A stretch of 64,000 nucleotides of DNA from Mycobacterium sp. URHD0025. GTDB taxonomy: Bacteria > Actinomycetota > Actinomycetes > Mycobacteriales > Mycobacteriaceae. A model generated the notes under the pieces. It was not told the DNA's origin, ran no database searches, and was given only the letters and a program-made list of their open reading frames with translations. Where the stretch lies: the NCBI RefSeq assembly GCF_000426065.1, contig NZ_AUEQ01000011.1, positions 62,001-126,000 of the forward strand, read 5' to 3'. Below are positions 1 through 8,236 of this stretch, one piece after another (positions within the stretch are counted from its first letter, which is position 1; each line of letters begins with the position of its first letter). Both the position numbers and the translations under genes were made by a program.

Positions 1-143
1 TCACGATCTACCGCGGAGCCCTGCTGGATTTCTGTGACAGCGAGGCCGACGTGGTCGACGAGGTGGCCATCACCGTCATCCACGAGATCGCGCATCACTT
101 CGGGATCGATGATGAGCGGCTCCACGAACTCGGTTGGGGCTAG
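1..143 (+). CDS. Metallopeptidase family protein, C-terminal fragment (Rv3836-like)
   Basis: Only the last 46 codons are present; the reading frame enters at base 3 and ends at TAG 141-143. The fragment carries the zinc-binding helix HEIAHHFG, an HExxH motif followed by a downstream DDERLHELGWG tail, as in the short zincin-like 'metallopeptidase family' proteins of actinobacteria. In M. tuberculosis the gene next to the phosphoglycerate mutase/pheA pair (Rv3836) encodes such a protein, so position agrees with motif. The substrate is not known. The N-terminus lies outside the window, so total length cannot be judged. Confidence 0.85.
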   Translation, partial: TIYRGALLDFCDSEADVVDEVAITVIHEIAHHFGIDDERLHELGWG

Positions 144-202
144 TCACGGTCCAGCAGGCGCGGCAACCGCGATTTGTCGGCCCGCAGTGCTATCAACGGG
201 CT

Positions 203-403
203 ATGACGATCCAGTGCCGGGAGTGCGCAGCCGGTCTGGAGCATTGCCACGGCACCGTGATCATCCACGTCCAGTACCGCGCGGAATGCACCGACGACGG
301 CTGCACCACACCGGAAGCAGCGCATACCTTCACCGTCGACTGTCAGGCGGTGGGCTGCCCGTGCGGGCGTGAGGGCGAACTGTCGATCCGGCGGTACGGC
401 TAG
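203..403 (+). CDS. Small Cys-rich protein of unknown function
   Basis: A 66-residue protein beginning MTIQCRECAAGLEHCHG. I chose the ATG at 203 because an upstream in-frame start would overlap the preceding gene and adds residues of low-complexity character. It has seven cysteines and several histidines in CxxC-like spacing (CREC, CTDDGC, CQAVGCPCG), which suggests a small metal-binding or zinc-ribbon fold; this is inference. Its stop overlaps the stop of the convergent phosphoglycerate mutase by four bases, leaving no terminator between them. I do not recognise a named family. Confidence 0.6.
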   Translation: MTIQCRECAAGLEHCHGTVIIHVQYRAECTDDGCTTPEAAHTFTVDCQAVGCPCGREGELSIRRYG

Positions 404-1089
404 CCCATCGGGTCGGAATCGGAGGTCACCGCATCGGCGACCGGAGTGGCGTCCGGTTCCGGATAGAACGGCGGTGTCAGGGCCGCCCATTGCACGCAAC
501 TCCAGCGCCCGTCGGTGATCGGTGCCAGCACAACTGATTCGGTATTGCCCAGGTGATGGTCGAGGGCGAAGCTGCCCTCGACACCGGCCAGCACGGCGGC
601 CACCAGCCGGATCGCGGCGCCGTGACTCACCACGACGATGTCGCTGTTGAAGTCATTGTCGTCGAGATACCGCAGCCGCAGTTCGGTGAGCACGGGCACG
701 TAGCGGGCCAGGACCGTCTCGGCGCTCTCGCCTCCCGGCATCGGCACGTCCAGTTCGCCCCGGTGCCAGCGTTCGTAGATCCGGTTGAACTCGGCAACTG
801 CGGCGTCGTCGCTGCGGTCCTCCAGTTCGCCGACCTGGACTTCGTGGATCCCTTCGAATTCGAAGGGGACAAGGCCGGTTTCGCTGCCGATACCGGCGGC
901 CGTCTGTGCTGCGCGCCGAGCCACCGAGTGGGCCAGGATCGACGGGCGCTGACTCAGCATTCCGCCGAACCGCCGGGCCTGGTCGTGTCCGAGGTCGGTC
1001 AGCTCCGCGCCGGGCGGCCGGGTGTCCAGACGCCGGGCGACGTTGCCTTGGGACTGCCCGTGGCGGACGAGTATCAGCCGTCCGCTCAT
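400..1089 (-). CDS. Histidine phosphatase / phosphoglycerate mutase family protein
   Basis: A 229-aa branched-type histidine phosphatase. The catalytic signature LVRHGQSQGN lies at residues 7-16, with the second catalytic histidine in VVSHGAAIR near residue 155. The family covers phosphoglycerate mutases and diverse phosphatases, so the substrate cannot be read from sequence. The ATG (1087-1089) overlaps the pheA stop as ATGA, so it is translationally coupled to pheA and forms the second gene of that operon, as Rv3837c does after Rv3838c in M. tuberculosis. A role connected with phenylalanine synthesis is possible but not shown. Confidence 0.9.
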   Translation of the reverse strand: MSGRLILVRHGQSQGNVARRLDTRPPGAELTDLGHDQARRFGGMLSQRPSILAHSVARRAAQTAAGIGSETGLVPFEFEGIHEVQVGELEDRSDDAAVAEFNRIYERWHRGELDVPMPGGESAETVLARYVPVLTELRLRYLDDNDFNSDIVVVSHGAAIRLVAAVLAGVEGSFALDHHLGNTESVVLAPITDGRWSCVQWAALTPPFYPEPDATPVADAVTSDSDPMG

Positions 1090-2030
1090 GAGGCGCCCGT
1101 TCCGTCACGCAAACCCGTCAACCACCGTGTGGCCTCGTCCAGTCGCGGCGGGGGTGCGCCCGCGTTCGCTCCGGTCGGCCAGGATCCGAGATATCGCACA
1201 TCGGTACAACGCCGGTGCAACGCTTTGAGTGCCTCAGCCACCGAATCGTCTTCGATGTGCCCGACACAGTCGAGGAAGAACATGTATGTGCCCAGCTCGG
1301 TTCTGGTGGGCCGGCTTTCGATCCGGGTGAGGTCGATGTCGCGGATCGAGAATTCGGTCATCGCGGCGACCAGCGCACCGGGGGTGTTGTCCAGGCGCAG
1401 CACCACCGAAGTGCGGTCGGCGCCGGTGGCCGGCGGCGGCACGCCGGGCGGGCCGACCAGGACGAAGCGGGTTCGGGCGTTGGCTTCGTCGACGACGTCG
1501 GCGGCCAGGATGTCCAGCCCGCAGCGCTCGGCGGCCAGCCGCGTGCTCACCCCGGCGTCGGCGTTGCCCTCGGCGACATCGTGGGCGGCTGCGGCGTTGG
1601 AGGTGGCGGGCACGACCGCGGCGTCGGGCAGGTTGGCGGCCAGCCATCGGCGCACCTGCGCGAGCGCCACCGGGAAGGCGGCCACGGTCTTCACCGGCTC
1701 GCTGTGCCCCGGCCGGGTGACGATGGTGAACGCGACGTTGAGGGTCAGCTCGGCATAGATCTGGAGCGGTTCACCGACGGCCAGGCTGTCCAGCGTCGGC
1801 AGCACCGATCCCTCGATCGAGTTCTCGATCGGCACGCAGGCGTAATCGGCCCGCCCGTCGCGGACCGCGGCCAGTGCGCCGGGGGTGCTGTCGGTCAGCA
1901 CCGGTGTGAAGCGGTCCGTGCGATCGCCGGCTGCCGACTGCAGAGGGGGCACCATCTCGTGCGCCACCATCTGCAGTAACGCCACTTCGGTAAAGGTCCC
2001 CTCCGGTCCGAGGTAGGCGATACGCGGCAC
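1086..2030 (-). CDS. pheA: Prephenate dehydratase
   Basis: A 314-aa monofunctional prephenate dehydratase, converting prephenate to phenylpyruvate in phenylalanine synthesis. The protein opens with the family signature MPRIAYLGPEGTFTEVAL. The periplasmic-binding-protein-like catalytic domain spans about residues 1-185 and includes PIENSIEGSV and the TRF-type motif (NARTRFVLVG). A C-terminal ACT regulatory domain (about 205-290) contains NTPGALVAAM and the ESRP motif involved in phenylalanine binding. There is no chorismate mutase domain. It is the first gene of a two-gene operon with the phosphatase. The length matches the mycobacterial orthologue Rv3838c. Confidence 0.96.
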   Translation of the reverse strand: MPRIAYLGPEGTFTEVALLQMVAHEMVPPLQSAAGDRTDRFTPVLTDSTPGALAAVRDGRADYACVPIENSIEGSVLPTLDSLAVGEPLQIYAELTLNVAFTIVTRPGHSEPVKTVAAFPVALAQVRRWLAANLPDAAVVPATSNAAAAHDVAEGNADAGVSTRLAAERCGLDILAADVVDEANARTRFVLVGPPGVPPPATGADRTSVVLRLDNTPGALVAAMTEFSIRDIDLTRIESRPTRTELGTYMFFLDCVGHIEDDSVAEALKALHRRCTDVRYLGSWPTGANAGAPPPRLDEATRWLTGLRDGTGAS

Positions 2031-2120
2031 GTCCCAACCCTATCGGGTCGGCGTCGGGCGATCCGTTGATGACGGCCCCGCGGTGTTTCACGAAAGCCTT
2101 GCCGGTGCCGCATCACCCAG

Positions 2121-2139
2121 TTAAGTTAGGCTTACCTCA
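2121..2139 (+). promoter_or_regulatory. IdeR iron box upstream of the DUF2470 gene
   Basis: The 19-mer TTAAGTTAGGCTTACCTCA matches the IdeR consensus TWAGGTWAGSCTWACCTWA at 17 of 19 positions. Two further CACCTAAT half-sites follow (2138-2158), making a crowded operator 35 bp before the ATG. The M. tuberculosis counterpart Rv3839 is known as an IdeR-repressed gene, so iron repression of the downstream gene is expected. Confidence 0.85.
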
Positions 2140-2173
2140 CCTAATCACCTCACCTAATTTCGAAGGCGGCGAG

Positions 2174-2968
2174 ATGGCCATAGCGACACCGACGACAGCC
2201 GAGCGGATCCGCAGCGCATGCGCACGAGGCGGCGGAGCGATGCTCGCGGTCGATGGCATGGAACCGGTCGCCTCACCCGTGCACCACCTGCTCGACGACG
2301 GGTCCTTCGCGATCACCGTCCCCGAGACCAGCCCGCCCGCGGGCATGGCGATGTCGGCCGGCGCTGCCGGTATCCAGGCGGTGTTGGAGATGACCGACTA
2401 CGCCCCGCTGCCGCTGCGCGAGCCGGTGCGCTCCCTGGTGTGGATCCGCGGCCGCCTGCAGCACGTGCCGAGCGCCGAGGTGCCGGCCCTGCTCGACCTC
2501 GTCGCCGCCGAGAACCCGAATCCCGCTCTGCTGCAGGTCAACTCCAACACGCAGCAGAACGCCGGACACGATGACGACAACTACTCGTTGATGCGCCTGG
2601 AGATCGAGTCGATTGTGGTGGCTGATGCCACCGGCGCCGAGGCGGTCGCCCTCGGGGCGCTCCTGCAGGCCCGCCCCGATCCGTTCTGCGCGATGGAGTC
2701 CGGCTGGCTGCAACACATGGAGTCCTCGCACCGCGATGTGGTGGACCGCCTCGCCACCCGGCTACCGATCACCCTGCGCCAGGGACGGGTCCGCCCTCTC
2801 GGCCTGGACCGCTACGGCGTGCAACTGCGCGTCGAGAACGAAAACGGCGACCACGACGTACGCCTGCCGTTCCCGAAACCCGTCGACGATGTCACCGGCC
2901 TGAGCCAGGCCATCCGCGTATTGATGGGCTGCCCGTTCCTCAACGGCCTGCGCGCGCGCCGGATCTGA
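2174..2968 (+). CDS. DUF2470 domain protein, iron-regulated (Rv3839-like)
   Basis: A 264-aa soluble protein. The ATG at 2174 was chosen because it follows a GGCGGCGAG ribosome site and the iron box lies just upstream; the longer frame would run through the operator. It resembles heme-utilisation-type split-barrel proteins: an N-terminal barrel-like half (about 1-110) and a C-terminal DUF2470 region (about 160-255) with the HRDVVDRLA and VRPLGLDRYGVQLRV stretches. Such domains bind heme or flavin-like ligands in characterised relatives. With the IdeR box this points to a role in heme or iron handling, but the activity is inferred. Confidence 0.85.
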   Translation: MAIATPTTAERIRSACARGGGAMLAVDGMEPVASPVHHLLDDGSFAITVPETSPPAGMAMSAGAAGIQAVLEMTDYAPLPLREPVRSLVWIRGRLQHVPSAEVPALLDLVAAENPNPALLQVNSNTQQNAGHDDDNYSLMRLEIESIVVADATGAEAVALGALLQARPDPFCAMESGWLQHMESSHRDVVDRLATRLPITLRQGRVRPLGLDRYGVQLRVENENGDHDVRLPFPKPVDDVTGLSQAIRVLMGCPFLNGLRARRI

Positions 2969-3014
2969 CCCGCACGATCTTCCCGGCGGTCCGGGCGCCG
3001 CTACCGTGGCTCCG

Positions 3015-3791
3015 GTGACGACTTCGGCGACCGGGCCCCACGAGCACCTCGAGCCGCAACGCCGCACAATCAAGATCGAGATCGCCGTCGTGCTGGCGGT
3101 GACGTTCGGGCTCAGTGCCTACACCGCGGGCCTGCGGCTCGTCGAAGCGGTACTGCTCGGCCTGTCCGGACAGACGGTCGCGCTCAACCCGAAGCGCTCC
3201 CCATTCGACCTGATCGACCTCGGCCTGCATCTGGCCGTGATCCTGCAGCTGCTGGCCTGGGGTGCCCTGGCCCTGTACCTCTTGTGGCGCAGCGGTTTCG
3301 GGCCGTCCTCGATCGGGCTCTCGCGCCCGAAATGGCGTGCCGACGGGCTGGGTGGGCTGGGCCTGGCCGCCCTCATCGGTCTGCCCGGGCTGGGTTTCTA
3401 CGTGCTGGCCCGGATGCTGGGGCTGAGCGCCGATGTGGAGCCGGCCGAGCTGTACGACACGTGGTGGCGCATCCCCGTGCTGCTCGGCGTGGCGTTCGCC
3501 AACGGTTGGGCCGAAGAGATCATCGTGGTGGGGTTCCTGCTGACCCGGCTGCGCCAGCTCGACGTGAGCCCGGGCCGGGCACTGATCATCTCCAGCCTGC
3601 TGCGCGGCGCATATCACCTCTACCAGGGCTACAGCGCCGGTCTGGGCAATGTCGCGATGGGTCTGGTGTTCGGCTACGCATGGCAACGCACCGGACGGCT
3701 GTGGCCCCTGATCATCGCCCACACCCTGATCGACGCGGTGGCGTTCGTCGGCTACGCGCTCGTGGCGGATCATCTGAGCTGGCTGCGATAA
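3015..3791 (+). CDS. CPBP family intramembrane metalloprotease-like protein
   Basis: A 258-aa polytopic membrane protein with about seven hydrophobic segments. The CPBP (Abi/Rce1) core has the glutamate pair in AEEIIVVG, the first histidine in GAYHLYQG, and a final IIAHTLID motif. The canonical EExxFR arginine is replaced by valine, so proteolytic activity is uncertain. I place the start at GTG 3015 because a TACCGT -10-like hexamer (3002-3007) ends 7 nt before it, consistent with a leaderless transcript; an in-frame GTG at 3006 falls inside that hexamer. Substrate unknown. Confidence 0.8.
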   Translation: MTTSATGPHEHLEPQRRTIKIEIAVVLAVTFGLSAYTAGLRLVEAVLLGLSGQTVALNPKRSPFDLIDLGLHLAVILQLLAWGALALYLLWRSGFGPSSIGLSRPKWRADGLGGLGLAALIGLPGLGFYVLARMLGLSADVEPAELYDTWWRIPVLLGVAFANGWAEEIIVVGFLLTRLRQLDVSPGRALIISSLLRGAYHLYQGYSAGLGNVAMGLVFGYAWQRTGRLWPLIIAHTLIDAVAFVGYALVADHLSWLR

Positions 3792-3816
3792 CGCATCCGC
3801 CACGTACATTTCTGCT

Positions 3817-5106
3817 GTGGACGACTTCACCGCTTCAGGGCGACCTCCCGACCCGCGCTCGCGGCGTCCGGGACCGCGCCGCCGTGACGCCGAGCCGTCC
3901 CAGGTGATCCGGCGTGACCCGAACCATCGTCCGCCCTGGCCGCCGAATCCACCCACGCCGCCACGGAAGACTCCTCCGCCGCCGCGACAACAGGCCCCGA
4001 GACAACAGGCCCCCAGACAGGCCCCCAGACAGCAGCCCCCGAGGCAAGCCTTGAGGCCGCCCCCGCCTCGATCGGCTCCCCCACCGCCGCCGGCCCGGCC
4101 GACCGCGCCCGCACCGGCACGCAAGCCGCGGCGACGGCGGCGCTGGGGCCGCCTGGTGGTGACTGTGCCGCTGGTCGTCCTATTGGCGGCGGCGCTGGCC
4201 GTGATCGGCGGCGGCTTCTGGATCGACTCGTCGCTGCACCGCATCCCGGCCCTGGCCGATTATCCCGAGCGTCCCGCGGCTGCCCACGGCACCACCTGGC
4301 TCCTGGTGGGGTCCGACAGCCGCCAGAACCTCAGCCCCGAGCAGCAGGCCGACCTGGCCACGGGCGGGGACATCGGCACCGGCCGCACCGACACGATCCT
4401 GTTGGTGCACATCCCAGGGATCGGCTCGAGCACTCCGGCCACCATGGTCTCCATTCCCCGGGATTCCTACCTGCCGATTCCCGGGTACGGCGAGGACAAG
4501 GTGAACGCGGCGTTCTCGGTGGGTGGGGCGCAGCTGCTGGCACAGACCATCGAACAAGCGACCGGACTGCACCTCGACCACTACGCCGAGATCGGGTTCG
4601 ACGGCTTCGCCGCACTCGTCGACGCCGTCGGCGGGGTGACGATGTGCCCGGCCGAGCCGATCAGCGACCCGCTGGCCGGGATCGACCTACCCGCGGGCTG
4701 CCAGGAACTCGACGGCCGCAGCGCCCTCGGCTACGTCCGCACGCGCGCCACGCCGCGAGCGGATCTGGACCGCATGATCAACCAGCGCGCGTTCATGTCC
4801 GCGCTGTTGCACCGGGCCACCAGCCCGGAGGTGCTGCTCAACCCGTTGCGGTGGCAGCCGATGGCCCGGGCCGCCACCGATTCCGTCGCCGTCGACGAGA
4901 ACGCGCACGTCTGGGACCTGGGCCGGCTGGCGTGGGCGATGCACGGCGACGACATGGTCACCGCGACGGTGCCGATCGGCGAGTTCACCGGCAGCGATTC
5001 GGGCGCGGTCGTGGTGTGGGACAGCGAGGCGGCCGGCCGTCTGTTCACCGCGCTGGCCGACGACTCACCGGTGCCCGCCGATGTCGTCCAAAAGCCCCAA
5101 CCTTGA
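3817..5106 (+). CDS. LytR-CpsA-Psr (LCP) family cell-wall ligase
   Basis: A 429-aa membrane-anchored protein. Residues 1-110 are a cytoplasmic Pro/Arg/Gln-rich tail; a transmembrane segment covers about 112-134; the LCP domain follows (about 150-400) with the family's conserved TDTILLVHI, VSIPRDSYLPI, KVNAAF, VDAVGGV and LGYVRTR motifs. LCP proteins attach arabinogalactan and other glycopolymers to peptidoglycan using polyprenyl-phosphate-linked donors; the arginines in these motifs contact the pyrophosphate. GTG 3817 is preceded by TACATT with a 6-nt gap, suggesting a leaderless mRNA. Its 3' end overlaps an iron box belonging to bfrB. Confidence 0.92.
   Translation: MDDFTASGRPPDPRSRRPGPRRRDAEPSQVIRRDPNHRPPWPPNPPTPPRKTPPPPRQQAPRQQAPRQAPRQQPPRQALRPPPPRSAPPPPPARPTAPAPARKPRRRRRWGRLVVTVPLVVLLAAALAVIGGGFWIDSSLHRIPALADYPERPAAAHGTTWLLVGSDSRQNLSPEQQADLATGGDIGTGRTDTILLVHIPGIGSSTPATMVSIPRDSYLPIPGYGEDKVNAAFSVGGAQLLAQTIEQATGLHLDHYAEIGFDGFAALVDAVGGVTMCPAEPISDPLAGIDLPAGCQELDGRSALGYVRTRATPRADLDRMINQRAFMSALLHRATSPEVLLNPLRWQPMARAATDSVAVDENAHVWDLGRLAWAMHGDDMVTATVPIGEFTGSDSGAVVVWDSEAAGRLFTALADDSPVPADVVQKPQP
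3985..4047 (+). repeat. In-frame RQQAP-type tandem repeat in LCP gene
   Basis: Degenerate tandem copies encode RQQAP-RQQAP-RQAP-RQQPP-RQ (residues 57-77 of the LCP protein). The DNA repeats are nearly identical (agacaacaggcccc-like units), so copy number may vary between strains by slippage. The repeat lies in the predicted disordered cytoplasmic tail. Confidence 0.8.
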
Positions 5107-5122
5107 GCTTAGGCAAAGCTAA
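5104..5122 (+). promoter_or_regulatory. IdeR-like iron box 1 upstream of bfrB
   Basis: TGAGCTTAGGCAAAGCTAA matches the IdeR consensus at 15 of 19 positions. It begins on the stop codon of the LCP gene and lies about 120 bp before the bfrB start. Multiple iron boxes upstream of bfrB are known in M. tuberculosis, where IdeR activates the gene. Confidence 0.65.
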
Positions 5123-5172
5123 AAAAGGTGGCAGCAAATTCGCAACGGCGAATGTAATGCACGGCACACCAC

Positions 5173-5200
5173 TAAGGTAAAGCTGACCTCAATGAGGTCA
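5173..5200 (+). promoter_or_regulatory. IdeR iron box 2 and overlapping palindrome upstream of bfrB
   Basis: The 19-mer at 5173-5191 (TAAGGTAAAGCTGACCTCA) matches the IdeR consensus at 16 of 19. Overlapping it at 5184-5200 is a 17-bp inverted repeat, TGACCTCA-A-TGAGGTCA, with perfect 8-bp arms. The pair would allow more than one IdeR dimer pair to bind about 45-70 bp before the ATG, fitting the activator mode known for bfrB. Confidence 0.75.
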
Positions 5201-5244
5201 ACCTTCGGTGACAATGGCGTCTGACCTGCTATATCCTCGCCGTC

Positions 5245-5793
5245 ATGACGACGACCGGTGAACTCGACACGAAATTCCACGCACTTGTCTCGGATCAGAT
5301 CCGCAGCGAGTTCACCGCGTCACAGCAATACATCGCCATTGCGGTTTATTTCGACGGCGCCGACCTTCCGCAGCTCGCCAAACATTTCTATGCGCAGGCG
5401 GTCGAGGAGCGTAACCACGCCATGATGCTGGTCCAGTATCTGCTCGATCGGGATATCGACGCCGAGATCCCGGGTGTCGACGCGGTGTGCAACCGCTTCG
5501 ATGCGCCCCGTGACGCGCTCGCGCTGGCACTCAGCCAGGAGCGCACGGTCACCGAGCAGATCAGCCGGCTCGCGAGCGTCGCCCGCGAGGAGGGTGACTA
5601 CCTCGGCGAGCAGTTCATGCAGTGGTTCCTCAAGGAGCAAATCGAAGAGGTCTCGTCGATGGCGACGTTGGTGCGCATCGCCGACCGCGCGGGCGACAAC
5701 CTGTTCCACATCGAGGACTTCGTCGCCAGGGAACTCACCGCTGGTGCCGGTGTGGATCCGGCCGCCCCGAAGGCCGCCGGCGGCAACCTCTGA
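5245..5793 (+). CDS. bfrB: Ferritin BfrB
   Basis: A 182-aa non-heme ferritin of the mycobacterial BfrB type that oxidises Fe(II) and stores it as a mineral in a 24-mer cage. The four-helix bundle carries ferroxidase residues in SEFTASQQYIA (Glu near 22), AVEERNHAMM (Glu/His near 55-58) and the later QERTVTEQ and EQIEEVSS helices. A flexible Ala/Gly-rich tail ends the protein. Iron boxes lie directly upstream, so expression is expected to rise with iron through IdeR. Length and sequence agree with Rv3841. Confidence 0.96.
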   Translation: MTTTGELDTKFHALVSDQIRSEFTASQQYIAIAVYFDGADLPQLAKHFYAQAVEERNHAMMLVQYLLDRDIDAEIPGVDAVCNRFDAPRDALALALSQERTVTEQISRLASVAREEGDYLGEQFMQWFLKEQIEEVSSMATLVRIADRAGDNLFHIEDFVARELTAGAGVDPAAPKAAGGNL

Positions 5794-5795
5794 TC

Positions 5796-6644
5796 TCAGT
5801 CCCGACCCGCACCCGTCAGGCCGTTCTCCAGCCAGCTCTTGGTGCGGCCGGGATGATTCGTGGCCACCCAGCCCACCCCGATGTCGCGGCAGAACCGGAC
5901 ATCCTCGTAGTGGTCGACAGTCCAGCAGTACAGCGCACGCCCCTGCGCGGCGGCCCGGTCGACCAGTTCCGGATGCTCACGCAGGGTCGCGATGGACGGG
6001 CCGACCGCAGTCGCCCCGACCGTCGTGGCCGCGCTCCCGCCCAGGTACCGCGACGTGTCGCCGAGCAGCACGGTCGGCAGCATCGGTGCGGCCCGGCGGA
6101 TCCGCCACACCGCGGCCGCCGAGAAGGACATCACCACCGCGCGTGACAGATCGGCCGAGGCCGGTGCGGCGATGCCGTACCGGTGCAGCAGTGCCAGCAC
6201 CTTGTTCTCCACCAGCGCGCCGTAGCGCACCGGATGTTTGGTCTCGATGAACAGCTTGACCGGCCGGTTCCAGTCCAGCACCAGCGAGACGAGATCGTCG
6301 AGGGTCAGTAGCCCGGTGTCGCCTGAAGCGCCGTCGCCGGAGCGCGCGCCGGCATGCCATGACCCGTAGTCGAGCCTGCGCAGTTCGGCCAATGTCATCT
6401 CACTGACCACGCCGGTGCCGGTGGAGGTGCGGTCCACACGGCGGTCGTGCACACACACCAGGTGCCCGTCGCGGGTCAGCCGTACATCGCATTCCACGCC
6501 ATCGGCACCCTCACGCAAAGCGAGGTCGTATGCGGCCAGCGTGTGCTCGGGTTTGTCGGCGGATGCTCCGCGATGGGCCACCACGAACGGATGCCCAGGC
6601 CCGGGGGTCGCCTGTCCAGCGGCACCGCCGTCGCCCGTTTCCAT
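5796..6644 (-). CDS. glpQ1: Glycerophosphodiester phosphodiesterase
   Basis: A 282-aa GDPD-family enzyme that hydrolyses glycerophosphodiesters to glycerol-3-phosphate and an alcohol. Family motifs are in place: VAHRGASADKPEHT (catalytic His/Arg) near residue 23, ADGVECDVRLTRDGHLVCVHD with the metal Glu/Asp and second His near 48-66, KLFIETKHP, and GVGWVATNHP near the end. No signal peptide is evident. It starts 5 nt after the DUF4328 gene, so the two form an operon; the same pair is Rv3842c-Rv3843c in M. tuberculosis. It converges on bfrB with only 2 nt between stops. Confidence 0.93.
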   Translation of the reverse strand: METGDGGAAGQATPGPGHPFVVAHRGASADKPEHTLAAYDLALREGADGVECDVRLTRDGHLVCVHDRRVDRTSTGTGVVSEMTLAELRRLDYGSWHAGARSGDGASGDTGLLTLDDLVSLVLDWNRPVKLFIETKHPVRYGALVENKVLALLHRYGIAAPASADLSRAVVMSFSAAAVWRIRRAAPMLPTVLLGDTSRYLGGSAATTVGATAVGPSIATLREHPELVDRAAAQGRALYCWTVDHYEDVRFCRDIGVGWVATNHPGRTKSWLENGLTGAGRD

Positions 6645-6649
6645 ACGGC

Positions 6650-7777
6650 CTATGCTGCCGGGTTCTGCCCTCGGGCCTCAACCGGAACGGCGGATTCAGC
6701 TGAATCCTCACAATTCTCCGAAGCCTCGTCGGCGTCGGCGTCGAGTTCGGGCTCGGCGTCAGGTTCGGCCTCGGGTTCGGCTTCAGGTTCGATGACGACC
6801 CAGCGCCGGACGCTGCGCTCCGCGGTTGTCCCGCTGCCCTCGAAACCGTCGAAAACCTTGGCCGTCAGCAGGAAGCCGGCGAGCGCGAGCAGGTATCCGA
6901 CGATCGTGGCCACCGTGTTGTCGGCGATGTTCTGTGGCGCGTCGTTGAAGAAGGTGACGTACACGGTGCCGACCATCGACCACACCGCGAGCACCGCGCT
7001 GAACACCCACGCGATCCACCACACCACGATCGGCCGGCGCAGGTGTGACAGGCGGCCTTCGAGAGCGGCCAGTTCCCACACGAACACCGGGGCCATCACC
7101 AGGTTCACGCCGGGCAGCAGGCAACAGAGCCACAGTGTCCTGGTGCTCCGCGGATCCACTTCGCCGTGCTGGGCGTAACCGGCGGCCCGACGCGCGATCA
7201 GCCAGCGCACCAGCACCACCACCGTGATGAGCACGACGACGATGGCCACCACGCTGGCCAGCAGACCGATGGCGACGCCACCGATCGCGATCAGCGGGTG
7301 CAGCAGCATATTGCGGTTGATCAGTAGAAGGCCGTATCGGATCACGTGGGCGAAAGCCGCGACACCCAACACCACCATGGCCGCCACGAGCATGAGCCGG
7401 ACCGTGCCCGCACCGGACTCGTCAACGGTCTGCTGCGGCTGATCGTCGACATCGAACTGCTGGTGCAGCCCCCAGCTCGGGATCATCCGGTAGCGCGGTG
7501 TGGGCCCGAGCGGACGGCGTGGGCGCCGCTGATGCGGCGGAGGACCGGGACGCAAGGCGATCCAGCGGTAGCCGGGCGCGAGTTGCGGCGTGCGCTGCGC
7601 CGGCTGAGAGGGTGCCTGCGCTGGAGACGCTGGAGCCTGTCCGGCGGGTCCCCACTGGGACTGAGGCGACGACGGCGCGGAAGGCGCCATCAACGAGCCG
7701 CCGCACCGGGGGCACCACGACCGCTGCCGGTCACGCACGTTCCAGCGCGTCCCGCACTGCGAACACACCTGGATCAT
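6650..7777 (-). CDS. DUF4328 membrane protein with N-terminal zinc ribbon
   Basis: A 375-aa protein. Residues 5-27 form a CxxC...CxxC zinc-ribbon (CSQCG and CPRCGGS). A Pro/Gln/Ala-rich linker follows to about residue 105, then about six transmembrane segments (130-315) that make the DUF4328 region, with the VMAPVFVWELAA and IVVWWIAWV motifs. The tail is highly acidic, with EPEAEPEAEPDAEPE repeats. Function is unknown. It is the promoter-proximal partner of glpQ1, so a role in membrane lipid turnover is a possibility only. Corresponds by position to Rv3843c. Confidence 0.8.
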   Translation of the reverse strand: MIQVCSQCGTRWNVRDRQRSWCPRCGGSLMAPSAPSSPQSQWGPAGQAPASPAQAPSQPAQRTPQLAPGYRWIALRPGPPPHQRRPRRPLGPTPRYRMIPSWGLHQQFDVDDQPQQTVDESGAGTVRLMLVAAMVVLGVAAFAHVIRYGLLLINRNMLLHPLIAIGGVAIGLLASVVAIVVVLITVVVLVRWLIARRAAGYAQHGEVDPRSTRTLWLCCLLPGVNLVMAPVFVWELAALEGRLSHLRRPIVVWWIAWVFSAVLAVWSMVGTVYVTFFNDAPQNIADNTVATIVGYLLALAGFLLTAKVFDGFEGSGTTAERSVRRWVVIEPEAEPEAEPDAEPELDADADEASENCEDSAESAVPVEARGQNPAA

Positions 7778-7818
7778 CCGACCAGCCTAGCCACGATCTC
7801 CTGACGGGTGCTGCGCGG

Positions 7819-8160
7819 TCAGATACTCCCCGGGCCGCCGGCGTCGGTGACGATCGGACGTCCGGCGCCGGCCCAGGCCAGCATTCCGCCCTCGACGTTG
7901 ATCGGGGTGTAGCCGTTGCGGGCCAGGTAGTTCGCCACGCGCAGCGACCGGCCGCCCGCATGGCAGATCACGTACAGCTCGGCGTCCGGATCGATCTCGG
8001 CCATCCGCGTCGGGACGTCACCCATCGGGATGTGCTGTGCGCCCGCGGCGTGACCGCGTTGCCATTCGTCGTCCTCACGAACGTCGAGCAGCACGACAGA
8101 CCCTTCGAACGTGGTGGGTACCGCAGCGATATCTGCCTGCCCGACTTCCACATCGTCCAT
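7819..8160 (-). CDS. Rhodanese-like domain protein
   Basis: A 113-aa single-domain rhodanese. The start MDDVEVGQ at 8160 removes a short basic extension not typical of the family. The domain has the conserved LLDVREDDEWQRGH entry (about 23-36), PMGDVPTRM, and the active-site loop YVICHAGGRS with the persulfide-forming Cys near residue 70, ending in NVEGGMLAW. Such proteins transfer sulfane sulfur; the partner is unknown. It stands alone, reading away from the DnaA-box cluster. Confidence 0.88.
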   Translation of the reverse strand: MDDVEVGQADIAAVPTTFEGSVVLLDVREDDEWQRGHAAGAQHIPMGDVPTRMAEIDPDAELYVICHAGGRSLRVANYLARNGYTPINVEGGMLAWAGAGRPIVTDAGGPGSI

Positions 8161-8236
8161 GCCGTCAATGCTCGCATGCCCGCGGCGCCGGGCGCACCCC
8201 ACCCTGATGGCTCACCGCGGTGTTAGCAACGGGAAG

